From contig NBAY01000037.1 of NCBI GenBank assembly GCA_002794775.1, positions 248,001 to 312,000 on the forward strand: 64,000 nucleotides of DNA, read 5' to 3'. The DNA is from Porodaedalea pini. Its lineage: Eukaryota > Basidiomycota > Agaricomycetes > Hymenochaetales > Hymenochaetaceae. Under the pieces are notes generated by a model that searched no databases, was not told the origin of the DNA, and saw nothing but the letters and a program-made list of their open reading frames with translations. Below, one piece after another: positions 46,841 through 58,000 of this stretch. Position 1 is the stretch's first letter. Every line of letters starts with the position of its first letter. Both the position numbers and the translations under genes were made by a program.

Positions 46841-47281
46841 TGTCAGGACTCAAACTTTTCCTTTCTTTTTTATTTTCCTTCTATCATTTCTTTTCGTTTA
46901 ATCGCTCCTTCTCATTATAATTAATCATCTTTTCAATCATTTCCCACACTCCTTTCACATGACCTTCATTCGTTCCATTCCGCTCCCTTTTATATAATCT
47001 TAGACAAAAGGGCAACCAGTTCTCATGAGGTGATCACTGTATATAAGGAAGAGGAATCGCATCTGAACACCTGTTCTGCTTTTCCTCTTACCTCCGTGAT
47101 GACCTAGGTGAGACCACGTCCCCCTCCTGTAGTAGAGTACATTGTATTAATCCTCTTACCTCCGTGATGACCTAGTCTGAGTACAGCGTGTCCCAAGTCC
47201 CCGCTCGAGTATAGCATGTCCCAGACAACAGTCAGCCGAGGCCTGCCCAGTCCGAGTCGTCTCCCGGACTCCCACCTAACA
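46841..47281 (+). repeat. Element 2 3' LTR (subfamily B)
   Basis: 441 bp, TGTCAG to CTAACA, preceded by the polypurine tract TTGAGGGGGGGTAA and followed by CAAAG. Confidence 0.92.
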
Positions 47282-48359
47282 CAAAGTGTCAAAAAATTAG
47301 AATGAATGCCTATTTTCTCTGTGAATTCTGTGCAGTACCTGCTCATTAAGTACTCAAAAAAAGGCACAGTTCTCAGGAGCAGAAACATGTAAAATATTGA
47401 GCAATACATTGACTGTGTAGGTGGGTAGAGATCAAACAAGTGCAGCTGGTCTGTTCTCTCACCCATTTCCACTGAGATTCAAAAATTATGACTCCCCTAC
47501 ATCTACCTATAAAATTCTTTCCTGTGTCTGTAAATTAAGTATATGACTATACCAACATCTTCTGAAAGTTTGAAGCCAATCCATTCAGTATTCATGGTGC
47601 AGCAGCAAGATTTGTGTTCCACTTCAAGCTCTTTCCACTCTCCTTTTCTCACAACAGGTCTTGCAGAGTAGAACACAAATCTTGCTGCTGCACCATGAAT
47701 ACTGAATGGATTGGCTTCAAACTTTCAGAAGATGTTGGTATAGTCATATACTTAATTTACAGACACAGGAAAGAATTTTATAGGTAGATGTAGGGGAGCC
47801 ATAATTTTTGAATCTCAGTAGAAATAGGTGAGAGAACAGATCAGCTGCACTTGTTTGATCTCCACTTGCCTACACAGTCAATGTATTGCTCAATATTTTA
47901 CATATTTCTGCTCCTGAGAACCATGCCTTTTTTTTGAGTACTTAATGAGCAGATACTGCACAGAATTCAAAGAGAAAATAGGCATTCATTCTAATTTTTT
48001 GACACTTTGGCTCTAACGTGGCTCACTTCATGTGACATGCATGTGTTGCAGGACTTATGAAAATGGCTGTAGCATTCTTACTGTAGTTTAGGCCATAAAC
48101 TACTGGATGTATGAATTGACCTTTTTTGCATCTCAGAGTGCCCCTTTGGCTTCAAAAATCAATACCTCACTCAATGTTTTACCAATTCTTGTCAAATAAA
48201 TTGCTAAAATCATAGATTGATTGCTACTGAATATTTATGAGCTAGAGAGTGACATGAGAAGATAGAGAGCTTACCCTGTGAAGATTAGGTGTTCAGATAG
48301 GCAATATCTCTCTCTGATTTCTCCTAAGCTCAAATCTAAAGCTAGAGACATAAAAATTG

Positions 48360-50170
48360 CTGGAGAATGATCACCTTGAATGGCACTCCAAGAAGATACA
48401 CTCACCACTTCTTGAGTGCCCAGACAATTGCCAGCAGCTCCTTCTCATGCTGGCTGCATTATACTGTGCTAACTCAAATGCAACTAGTTAGGCTGTCTTC
48501 CATGACTCCCCTACACTCAACACCACCCCTGTCTGACATTCTGATACATCTATAGTCATGAAGATTGTCTCCCCTGAGTTGTAGTCCACTGTTGTTAGAC
48601 ACTGCTGACTGGTTACAATCTCCTTGATTGCACTAAATACCTTCTGATGCTCCAAGATCCATTTCAGAAAGTGTCAGTTGCATTTCTTCTTGGTGAGCAG
48701 TGTCAGTACTGAGGTATACTTAGCCAGCTTCAGAAGGAACTGGGAAATGTACCAGATCAGCCCTAAAAATGCTTGGACATCCTTTGTTTGGTGTGAGGTT
48801 AGCCAAGCTAGAATCTGGGCTACCTTTGATAGGTCAGCCTCAATGCCTTGCTCTGAGATAACATGTTCAAGGAAGGTAGCCTTGGAGCAGTACAGGGTAG
48901 TCTTCTTTGAGGAGCAGAATAGTCTGGCTGCTCAAAGGGCTAGCACCACCAGGTGCACATTCTGAGTGTGTTCCTCCACTGACTCAGACCAGATAATAAT
49001 GTTATCCAGGTATACATGGCAGATATTTCCAATGAGATGTTACAGGGCCATGTACATCCAACACTGGTGAGTTGCTAGAGCATTTTAGGCACCCATCAGC
49101 ATCACTAATTACTCATATAGTCTAAAGGGAGTATTGACCACAGTATATAGTATATTGTCAGGATACATACACATCTAGAAGAATGAGTTAGTCATATTGA
49201 TCTTCCCAAATACCTTCTCTCAGGCACAGTCATTCAGTATCTCCTCTACCCTCAGGAGGGATGTCTGATCTCAGATAGTGTTTTCATTTAACTCCTGAAA
49301 GTTGTTCACCTACTAGGACAGCACAGTTAGGTCTGACTTAGGAATGAGAAATGCTGGGAATACATAGGGGCTGTCTGAGCATCAGATCCAACCTGCTTTC
49401 TCATGCTGCTGAATGAGTACTCTACAGGCCTCCTAATTTCTTCAGAGTCACATATGTGTGGCCTAACAAGGTTTTATTAGCATCCTTGTGCTTAATGTGA
49501 TGGAAGATGTTATCAGAGAGGTCTCAGAGATGCAACAGCTCTTCCAAGAATTGGTCTACATACTTCTGCTTTGCCTGGGATCTAGCTTGGCTAGTTTGTC
49601 ACTGAATGCCAGTATCATGATTCAGTCCTGGATTACCTATATTATCAATACCATCTTAACTTCTGGTGCCCTTCTGGTCTGGTTTTCTATTCTTTGGAGT
49701 TGGAACATGGTATATTTGAAGGGGATGATATACCAGACCAGCCACTGGAAGCTTGCTGGATGCCATCTGAAGACTCCTTCTGAGATTCTGAGTTGCACAA
49801 GTTCAGTCTGACTTTAGGTGCCCTGACATTTTTGGCTTCTTCTCAGACTTTGGCATAGACTTTTGATATATGAGATCCACACCAGACTTTTTGGCAATAA
49901 GGGTTTGGGCTGCAGCATCATGCACAAGGTGGTTGGCAACCAGGAATGTCATTCTGAGTATCAACTCAGTACATAAGTTAGGCACTACTTTGATGCAGAC
50001 AGATTTTGACTCTTAACTCTGATCCTTTGATATTATCTAGACTTAGACACACTCTGTCAACTCTATAGGTACTGTACCCTGCTGGTTAAGGGCCCATGTA
50101 GCAGACTCCAGGTTAGAGAGATGTTGGCATTGTAGCCTGAGTTGGTCTGCAAACTCAGGACTAATCAGCA
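48360..50170 (-). pseudogene. Relic of a second, different Ty3/gypsy lineage (RNase H and reverse transcriptase)
   Basis: Read on the minus strand, the region gives HEKELLAIVWALKKW near 48420-48460 (RNase H). It also gives LTSHQTKDVQAFLGLIWYIS near 48740-48800, YLDNIIIWSESVEEHTQNVH near 48950-49015 (the YLDD box as YLDN), and VNNFQELNENT near 49290 (start of reverse transcriptase). Frames are broken by many stops. The amino acid patterns are clearly gypsy-like but unlike the chromovirus family around it. It lies next to LIR1 and is cut on its right by the LTR at 50186. Confidence 0.7.
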
Positions 50171-50250
50171 CTGTAACATAGTCAGTGTTAGGTAGGAGTT
50201 CAGGAGTCACTCGAACTAGGCAGGCCTCTGCTGACTGTCTTCTGAGACGT

Positions 50251-51184
50251 TGTAGATCCTGACTTAGGGGTGTCTGGGATCAGCGGTCCTTTTGGGGACG
50301 TGATCGCGTTGCTCTGGGAGGTTAGGGGTAGACTGCAGTGAGATCACTCGACATACCGGTACACATCAGTACGCTTCGGTACACGCCGGTACGCGTCGAT
50401 TTCGAGAACTAAGGTCAGGAACTCCTGATGGGTCTGTACTTGACTGGTACGGAGTCGGTACACGTGGGTAATCAACGCCGGTATGGTGTGGTCACGACGA
50501 GCGACGAGGTTTGAGTTACGGAGTAAGAGACGAGAGACAGTTTCGAGAGATGAGATGCTAAGACGAAGGCAGAATGACTACAAGTTTTACGAGAACTAAG
50601 ACAGATCACACTCAAGTTACCCTATCTGAGGGAGACTCTGTGGTAGAATTTACTTGTCCTCTACCTACGACATGGGGTGCATATTTATACTAAGTCCAAA
50701 GATCTATCTACAGTTAATAATTTCCATACGGGCATAATGTGCATATCAGTCAAAACATAGAGAAGTCAAAGGGAAAAGTCATAGGTCATAGAGGCGCGCA
50801 TAGAGTGCATAGAAATCAGAAGAACATAGGAAAAACATAAATCATAATGAAGAAAAATGTCCGCATCGCGTCCAACCATACCGGTGCTCCACCAGAACTC
50901 AGATTGTCCAATCGGTATGTGGCTCCCATCATCGGACAGCAGTCCGGTACGCATCTTGGCTGTATGCTCTATGTGACCACGTCCCTAATCGTCCAGATAA
51001 GATCTCCAGTACGTTCTGTCATGCATTCGGAGGTCTCGGAACGTGTTGCTGACGCGATCGTGAGGTTCTGATTCAAAACTGGACGGATCAGATTGAGTCC
51101 GGTACTGATTGGTACGCGTCAGAACCAGTTCTTGAGTGCTTCTGGAGTGATTGGCGGTGATGGGATGATCAGCACGGCTCTACA
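50251..51184 (-). repeat. Solo LTR of a different retrotransposon family, copy 2 (934 bp, inverted)
   Basis: TGTAGA to TCTACA, inverted relative to copy 1 at 44902 and clearly homologous along its length. The flanks ACGT (50247-50250) and ACAT (51185-51188) look like a 4-bp duplication with one transition. It is inserted in the Element 3 LTR. Confidence 0.7.
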
Positions 51185-51256
51185 ACATGCTATACTCAAG
51201 TGGAGACTTGGGACATGCTATACTTAGGCTAGGTCATCACAGAGGTAAGAAGATTA

Positions 51257-52333
51257 CTGTCCTTTTCAGAAGTACTGTCACACATGATTTCACTGATTTT
51301 CGTGCCACAAGAGCCTCAAAACACAAACATTTTCATATCTCAACCAAATGTTGACCGTTTTGTATCATCTAAGTTGCTAAATTCATTTTTTTTATCTCAT
51401 CTTTCATATTTCAACAAGAGTGATAAGAAATAGTCAAAATTTGAGTCCAAAACAGCAAAAATGCTGTTTTTGAACCCATTTCCCTTGTTCATTTTTTCCT
51501 GCACTCAGATTTCACCTTACAGTGCTCCAGACCAGCCCAGAATCCCAGTATTAGTCTATTATGAATTTACAGACTGATTTTGAGATGTATTGTAAGGTAG
51601 ATGTGCTGAATTGGTGCATGCCTAAAACACACAAATCCCCTCTGTTTCTGCAAGCCCCCCAACCCCCAGGAAAAATTCTTCTCAGCTAAGTTCATGCATG
51701 TAAATTCATTCAAAGTGTATTGGAACAGATTTGAGCAGCATCCATAGATACAGGCTTGCTTCATGAATCAGGGATATGTTCACAAGAATAGTGCATACAG
51801 TCAGAATCTGGTACTCAATTCAGCTTACTGGTTGATGCTAGAGCACTGGATGCTGCTCAAATCTGTTCCAATACACTTTGAATGAATTTACATGCATGAA
51901 CTTAGTTGAGAAGAATTTTTCCTGGGGGTTGGGGGGCTTGCAGAAACAGAGGGGATTTGTGTATTTTAGGCATGCACCAATTCAGCACATCTACCTCACA
52001 ATACATCTCAAAATCAGTCTGTAAATTCATAATAGACTAATACTGGGATTCTGGGCTGGTCTGGAGCACTGTAAGGTGAAATCTGAGTGCAGGAAAAAAT
52101 GAACAAGGGAAATGGGTTCAAAAACAGCATTTTTGCTGCTTTGGACTCCAATTTTGACTATTTCTTATCACTCTTGTTGAAATATGAAAGATGAGATAAA
52201 AAAATGAATTTAGCAACTTAGATGACACAAAACGGTCATTTTTTGGTTGAGATATGAAAATGTTTGTGTTTTGAGGCTCTCATGGCACAAAAATCAATGA
52301 AATCACGTGTGACAATACTTCTGAAAAGGGCAG
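51257..52333. mobile_element. Long palindromic element LIR2 (1,077 bp), TA-flanked
   Basis: Arms 51257-51743 (487 bp) and 51848-52333 (486 bp) are inverted copies; the loop is 104 bp. The ends start CTGTCCTTTTCAGAAGTA and abut TA at 51255-51256 and 52334-52335. Removing the element and one TA restores the LTR reading GATTAATACAAT seen in the other copies, so the insertion boundary is exact. No open frame is credible. Confidence 0.8.
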
Positions 52334-52663
52334 TAATACAATGTATATTACTACAGGAGAGGATGCAGTCTCACCTAGATTGTTGCAGAGGTAAGAGGAA
52401 AAGCAGAACAGGTGTTCAAGTGCAATTCCTCTTCCCTATAAGCTTAGAACTTGTAAGACCATATTATCTAAGAACTGTATAGTTTATATAATGGAACAAA
52501 TGAAGGTTGGGTCAGATAGAATGAGTGTGAGAAGAATCATAGATGATATAAGCATGGGAAATGATTAGGGAAGATGATTAAATATAATGGAAAAGGAGCA
52601 ATTAAAAGAAAAGAAATGGTAAAAGGAAATAATAAAGGAAAAGGAAAAGTTCAAGTCCTGACA

Positions 52664-53601
52664 TTACCCCCTCTTCAAGGTTGAGCATCTTGACTAACCA
52701 TGATTGTGGTCATATGGCTCAGTATCAATGAAGATTGGGCAGAGATGTTGACAAGAGATGTTGAGTTTTCTAGAGGCACCAGGATGTTTTTGATAGAACT
52801 CAGCGATTATCTCCTTTGCATTCTCGCCAAAGTCCATCTCAGGCTGCCAAGTCAGTTTGTTGTACTCAATCCACTTTACAAGGTATTGTAGTTTCTCTCT
52901 GTGCAGATGTGAGTCTATAACCTGCTCAACCTTGTATTCTTCTTCATTGTCGATGATGTCAGATAGTGGCAGTGATTGTTGTTTCTGACTCTCAAAAGAT
53001 GGTTTGACAGTCAGTTTCAGTAGGGCTTCATTGAAGATAGGGTGGACCTTTTCCCATCACTTTGGGAGCTTGAGCTTGTAAGTGCTAGCCTCTACCTTGT
53101 CGACAATTTTAAAGAGGCTATACCACTTGTCAGCTAGCTTCTTTGTCAGCGAATCCATGCTGATGTTTTGGCCATCTAGAAAGACCTTGTCACCTGTCTT
53201 GTATTCCACCAACATCCCAGCTGACTAGTCATGGAAATGTTTCATGTTGTCTGCAGCCTTTACCAAGTTGTCCTTTGTAACATGATGGGTCTCTTTGATG
53301 TGCTTCATGAATTCTTCCACTGACATGTTAGTAGAGGAAGTTTATACAGAGTCAAAGCTCATGAGATGGTGCCCAGTGTTTACATAAAAGAGAGACATCC
53401 TTATTACTGAGTATTTGAAGTTGTTATATGTGAATTCTGTGAGAGGAAGCCAGTCCTTCCAGTCTGACTGCTGATAGTCAATGAAGAGTCACAGGTACTG
53501 TTTGAGTTCTTGGTTGACACATTCCATCTGACCATCTGTCTGCAGGTGGTATGCTGTCAATGGATTGCCCTCGATGTGCAGGAGCTTGTACAACTCCTTC
53601 A
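52664..53601 (-). pseudogene. pol: Element 3 internal relic: chromodomain and integrase C-terminal part of pol
   Basis: Minus-strand sequence matching the last 300 codons of Element 1 pol, from the polypurine tract to the MKELYKLLHIEG region, with several stops. It ends abruptly where a plus-strand LTR begins at 53602. Confidence 0.75.
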
Positions 53602-54078
53602 TATTAGGACTCGAGCTTTTCCCTTTATTCTATCCTCCCTTTTTTACTATTTCTTTTCTTTTTTTAATCACCTCCTTTTCATTATATTTAATCATCTTCT
53701 CTAATCCTTTCCCATGCTTATGTCATCCATGACTCTTCTCACACTCATTCCACCTGACCTGACCTTCATTTGTTCCATTCTGCTCCTTTATGTAATCTTA
53801 GACAATAGGGCAACTGGTTCTCACAAGGTGATCACTGTATATAAGGAAGAGAAATTGCATCTGAACACCTGTTCTGCTTTTCCTCTTACCTCCATGACAA
53901 CCTAGGTGAGACCGCACCCCCCCCTGTATTAGAGTATATTGTATTAATCCTCTTACCTCTGTGATGACCTAGTCTGAGTATAGCATGTCCCAAGTCCCCA
54001 CTCAAGTATAGCACGTCCCAGATGACAGTTAGCTGAGGCCTGCCCAGTCCAAGTCATCTCCCAGACTCTCATCTAACA
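53602..54078 (+). repeat. Plus-strand LTR (subfamily B), 5' LTR of a truncated element
   Basis: 477 bp from TATTAGG (first TG mutated to TA) to CTAACA, followed by AAAAGTAGAAC, a primer-binding site with one transition. No target duplication was found for it. Confidence 0.75.
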
Positions 54079-54537
54079 TAAAAGTAGAACCTCACCCAGG
54101 CTCATCCCTAGCATATGTCATCACTGTCGACTTGCCTTCACTCAGTCTAGAGGAGCATTCCCCTCGATGAACTTGACGTGTAAACATCCCTAATGACAAA
54201 TCTCAACCCTGCCTGGATGTTTTCAGACATTCGTGTATTATGTAATTTCTCCAACCCTGGCTCTCCACCTCTTCCTTTGGTGGAGGAACAATTTGACGTA
54301 GACGTGAGTAACCCTACGTGTACAGTTGTCAACATTGCTGTCAATCGTTATCTCAGCTGCATCCTTCTACTTGATCATTAACTTTGCCAACGAACCCATT
54401 CAATGTTGGTGTAACCCCAGATCAAACACTCAACCGATCCCTGTTCCCCCACCATCTTAGTCAAGATAGATCTCACAGAGGAACAGTGTCAGGCTCTACC
54501 TTCGTCCTCCTGATTCGATGAGGAATGATATACATAC
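54079..54537 (+). pseudogene. gag: Leader and gag start of the truncated element
   Basis: The leader matches Elements 1 and 2, and the gag start (KIDLTEEQ-like) is reached near 54470. The match then stops at 54537, where the next LTR begins. Confidence 0.6.
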
Positions 54538-54987
54538 TGTTAGGCAGAAGTCTGGGTGGAACTCAGACTAGGCAACCTCAATGTGTGGCACCTGACGGTG
54601 ACGCTGACGTTGTCTGGGACAGGCTGTGTCTCGAATGATAAGTTTGGGCGGTGAGTTTACTCAGACTAGGTCATCGTGGAGGTAAGAGGATTAATACAAG
54701 TCTAAACTAATACAAGGGGACAAGTCTCACCTAGGTTGTCGTGGAGGTAAGAGAAAAAGCAGAACAAGAAGTTCATGTGATTTCTGAGGCCTCTTATAGT
54801 GGTGACCATGAGACTATATTATTTAAGATTATATAAAGGAGCAGAAATGGAACAAATGAAGGTCAGGTGAAAGGGAGTGTGGGAAATGATTGAAAAGGAA
54901 GGTTAAATATAATGGAAAGTAGCAATTAAAAGAAAAGGAAATGGTAAAAGAAAAATAAAAGAAAGGGTGAAAGTTTGAGTCCTAACG
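54538..54987 (-). repeat. Element 4 3' LTR (subfamily A)
   Basis: 450 bp from TGTTAGG to CCTAACG (the final A is mutated), with the subfamily A motif AGTCTAAACTAATACAAG. The polypurine tract follows directly. Confidence 0.8.
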
Positions 54988-55005
54988 TTACCCCCCCCTC
55001 AAGGT

Positions 55006-58000
55006 TGGGCGTCCTGACCAACCAAGATCATGGTTGTCTGGCTTGGTGTCAATGTAGATTGGATGGAGTTGTTGATAAGGGATGTCAAGTTTTTGAGGAG
55101 CGCCAGGGTGTTTTTGATAGAATTCAGCAATCGCCTCCTTTGTGTTCTCTCTGAAATCTGTCTTGAGCTGCCAGGTCGGTTCATTGTATCTGACCCACTT
55201 AACAAGGTACTGTAGTTTTCCTCAGTGCAGGTGTGAATCTATGACCTCCTTGACCTTGTATTCCTCCTTGTTGTTAACAATTTCTGGTGGTGGCAGCGGT
55301 GGCTATTTCTAACTTTTGAAGGAAGGTTCTACAGCAGGTTTCAGTAGGGCTTTGTTGAAGACTGGGTGGACCTTCTTCCATCGCTTTGGGAGCTTGAGCT
55401 TGTATGTGCTCGCTCCTACCTTGTCAACGATGTCAAAGGGGCCGTACCACTTGTTGGCAAGCTTCTTTGTCGGCGAATCTGTGCTGATGTTTTGCCTATC
55501 AAGGAAGACCTTATCTCCAGCCTTGTACTCCACCAAAGTTCCTGCTGTCCAGTCATGGTAGTGCTTCATGTCCTCTGCTGCCTTGATCAGATTGTCCTTC
55601 ACGATGTGATGAGTCTCCTTTATGTGCTTCACAAATTCTTCTGCTGACATGTTAGTAGATGAGATTCGTATTGTGTCAAAGTTTAAAGGATGACATCCTG
55701 TATTTGTGTAGGAGAGGGACATCTTTGTCGCTGAATGTTTGCAGTTGTTGTATGTGAACTCTGTGAGGGGGAGCCAGTCTTTCTAGTCTGATTGTCGATG
55801 GTTAATGAAGAGCCGTAGGTATTGTTCAAGCTCCTGATTGATGTGTTCTGTTTGACCATCTGTCTGTGGGTGATACACCATTGACGGGTTGCCTTCAATG
55901 TGCAGGAGTTTGTACAGCTCCTTCATCATTGATGCATTGAACTGTGTGCCTCTGTTGTGGATGATTTTCTTCAGTAGGCCATAGAGGTGGAAGACATGAT
56001 CCTGGTACAGTTGAGCCATGCCTTCAGCTGAAAGCTTTGTCATCATTGGTATCATGTGTATCTGCTTTGAGAATCTGTCCACAAAGATGCAGATAGCATT
56101 GTGTCCTTTTGAATCTGGGAGTTCTCCAATGAGATCAACTGTGACGATCTCCCAAGGACCCTCAGGAACTACATTCGGGTGGAGTGGTCTCAACCTCGAC
56201 ATTCTAAGCGCTTTTGTCTGTTAGCAACAGTCATAGCCTTGGACGTACAATCTCACATCTGAGAACATTGAGGCCCACCAGAAGTCATGATGCACAAGTT
56301 CCACCATTTTCAACACTCCAGGATGTCCTGCCAGGACAGAGTCATGGCACTCCTGCAGCACCAATTCCTTCAGTGTCAATGGAACATATACTTTTCCCTT
56401 CATTCTCCACAGCCCATCAGCCTCTCCAACTCATTCTGTGCCCTCTGCGCTTCACCCACTCAGTCCAACAACTCAATTACATGATGTCCTCACCATTCCA
56501 CAATTCAACCATTTTTTTTTGATGAACACAATGCTGTCATTGTCATCCTTGCCTTTGTCATATCCTGCCTTGCATTACAGCAGGTCTGCCTTGCCCATTG
56601 TCTTCCCCGACTTGTGCTCTAGGTGGAAGTCAAATTCTTTGAGTTCTGTCCACCAGCAAGCTTGATGATAGCTCAGCTTCTGCACTGACCTGAAGTACGT
56701 GAGCTTGGCATGGTTGAACCAGATTTTGATCTTATGACAGGCACCTAGGAGGTATTGTCACCACTCCTTGAGCGCTGAAACAATCGTGAGCATCTCTTTG
56801 TCATAGATCTCATAGTTTCATTCTGCTGGCAGGAGTGCCTCTGACCTGTATGCGATCACCCTCCACTTCCCTTCCTGTTTCTGCAACAACATGCCTCTGA
56901 GTGCAAAGTTTGATGAGTCTGCTTCTATGCAGAAAGGGCCCTCGTCATTGGCGATCACCAGGACTGGAGGTGAGCTGAGGCGACACTTCAGCTCCTTGAA
57001 TGCTTCCTGCTGTTTGGCCTCCTATACCCAGCCCTTTTTTCCTGTCAATGATGTTAGTGGTTGAACTACCTTGCTGTAGTCCTTGATGAACTGTTGTAGC
57101 CAGTTGCCCATGCCAAGGAACTTTTGAAGCTCCTTCAGGTTGCGTGGAGTGGGCCAGGTAGTGATCACTTCCATCTTTGCCAGGTCAGCCTTAAGCTCAC
57201 CATTACCAATGATGTGACCAAGATATTTAACGACCTTGATGTCGAACTCGCATTTCTCCGGTTTCAGGTAGAGGCAGTTTTCTCAAAGGATCTGTAGTAT
57301 GCATCTCGATGTCTTGATGTGCTCCTCGATGGTTTCTGAGAGGATCAGGATGTTGTCATAGTAAACAATGATCAGTTTGGCATAGATCAGGTCCTTGAAG
57401 ATGTGATTGATGAATGCCTGGAATGTCGCCGGTGCATTGCAAAGACTGAAGAACATTACTGTTGGTTTGAAGAGGCCCATGTTCATGCAGAAAGCCACCT
57501 TCCACTTGTCACCTTTGCAGATCCGGATGTTGTAGTATCCCCAGTGAAGGTCAAGCTTAGTGATGAACTTTGCCTTCTTGACTTTGTTGACAAGTTTGTC
57601 AATGAGGAGGAGAGGGTACTTATTCTTTATTGTACCCTCGTTGAGCTTCTTGTAATCCTGGATCAGATGTAGGGACTTGTCAGCCTTCTTGATGAAGAAG
57701 AAGGGCAATGCCATCAGTTAGATCGATTTTCAGATTTGACCAGACTTCAAGTTTTTCTCAAGGAAGTCCTTCAATGACTGTTGTTCCGTTGGCGTTAGCA
57801 GATAGATCTTACAGTCGCTAGGCTTGAAGTCAGGCTTTAGGTCGATGATGTGGTCCCATGGTTGATGTTCAGGCAACTTCTCAAACCCCTTCTCTGAGAA
57901 GATGTCAGCGTAGTTGTTGAGATATGCAGTGAAAGGTGATGGTACGGTCTACTGGCAGACTTGGACCTGGTTGATTTCGGCCACTGGGGGTTCACTCTAG

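Larger units (their letters stand above)
40086..47281 (+). mobile_element. Element 2: complete but decayed Ty3/gypsy chromovirus, 7,196 bp
   Basis: Two 441-bp LTRs (40086-40526, 46841-47281) flank gag and pol on the plus strand, with the duplication CAAAG at 40081-40085 and 47282-47286. It shares all domains with Element 1 but carries several stop codons, altered catalytic motifs and a 922-bp solo LTR inserted in pol (44902-45823). The LTRs differ at roughly 15 positions, all transitions. Confidence 0.93.
40021..48069. mobile_element. Long palindromic element LIR1 (848 bp without its insert), TA-flanked
   Basis: The left arm (40021-40085 plus 47287-47619, 398 bp) and right arm (47671-48069, 399 bp) are inverted copies with only scattered transitions; the loop is 51 bp (47620-47670). 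Outer ends begin CAGCCATTTTCATAAGTC and each abuts TA (40019-40020 and 48070-48071). Element 2 is inserted in the left arm. There is no coding frame. The element would form a giant hairpin as single-stranded DNA or RNA. TA duplication suggests mobilisation by a Tc1/mariner-type transposase, by inference. Confidence 0.75.
50186..52663 (-). repeat. Element 3 3' LTR (subfamily B) carrying two further insertions
   Basis: The LTR starts TGTTAG at 50186 and ends CCTGACA at 52663. Without the solo LTR (50251-51184) and LIR2 (51257-52333) with their duplications it is about 460 bp, as expected for the family. The minus-strand chromodomain end of an element follows directly at 52664. Confidence 0.8.
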
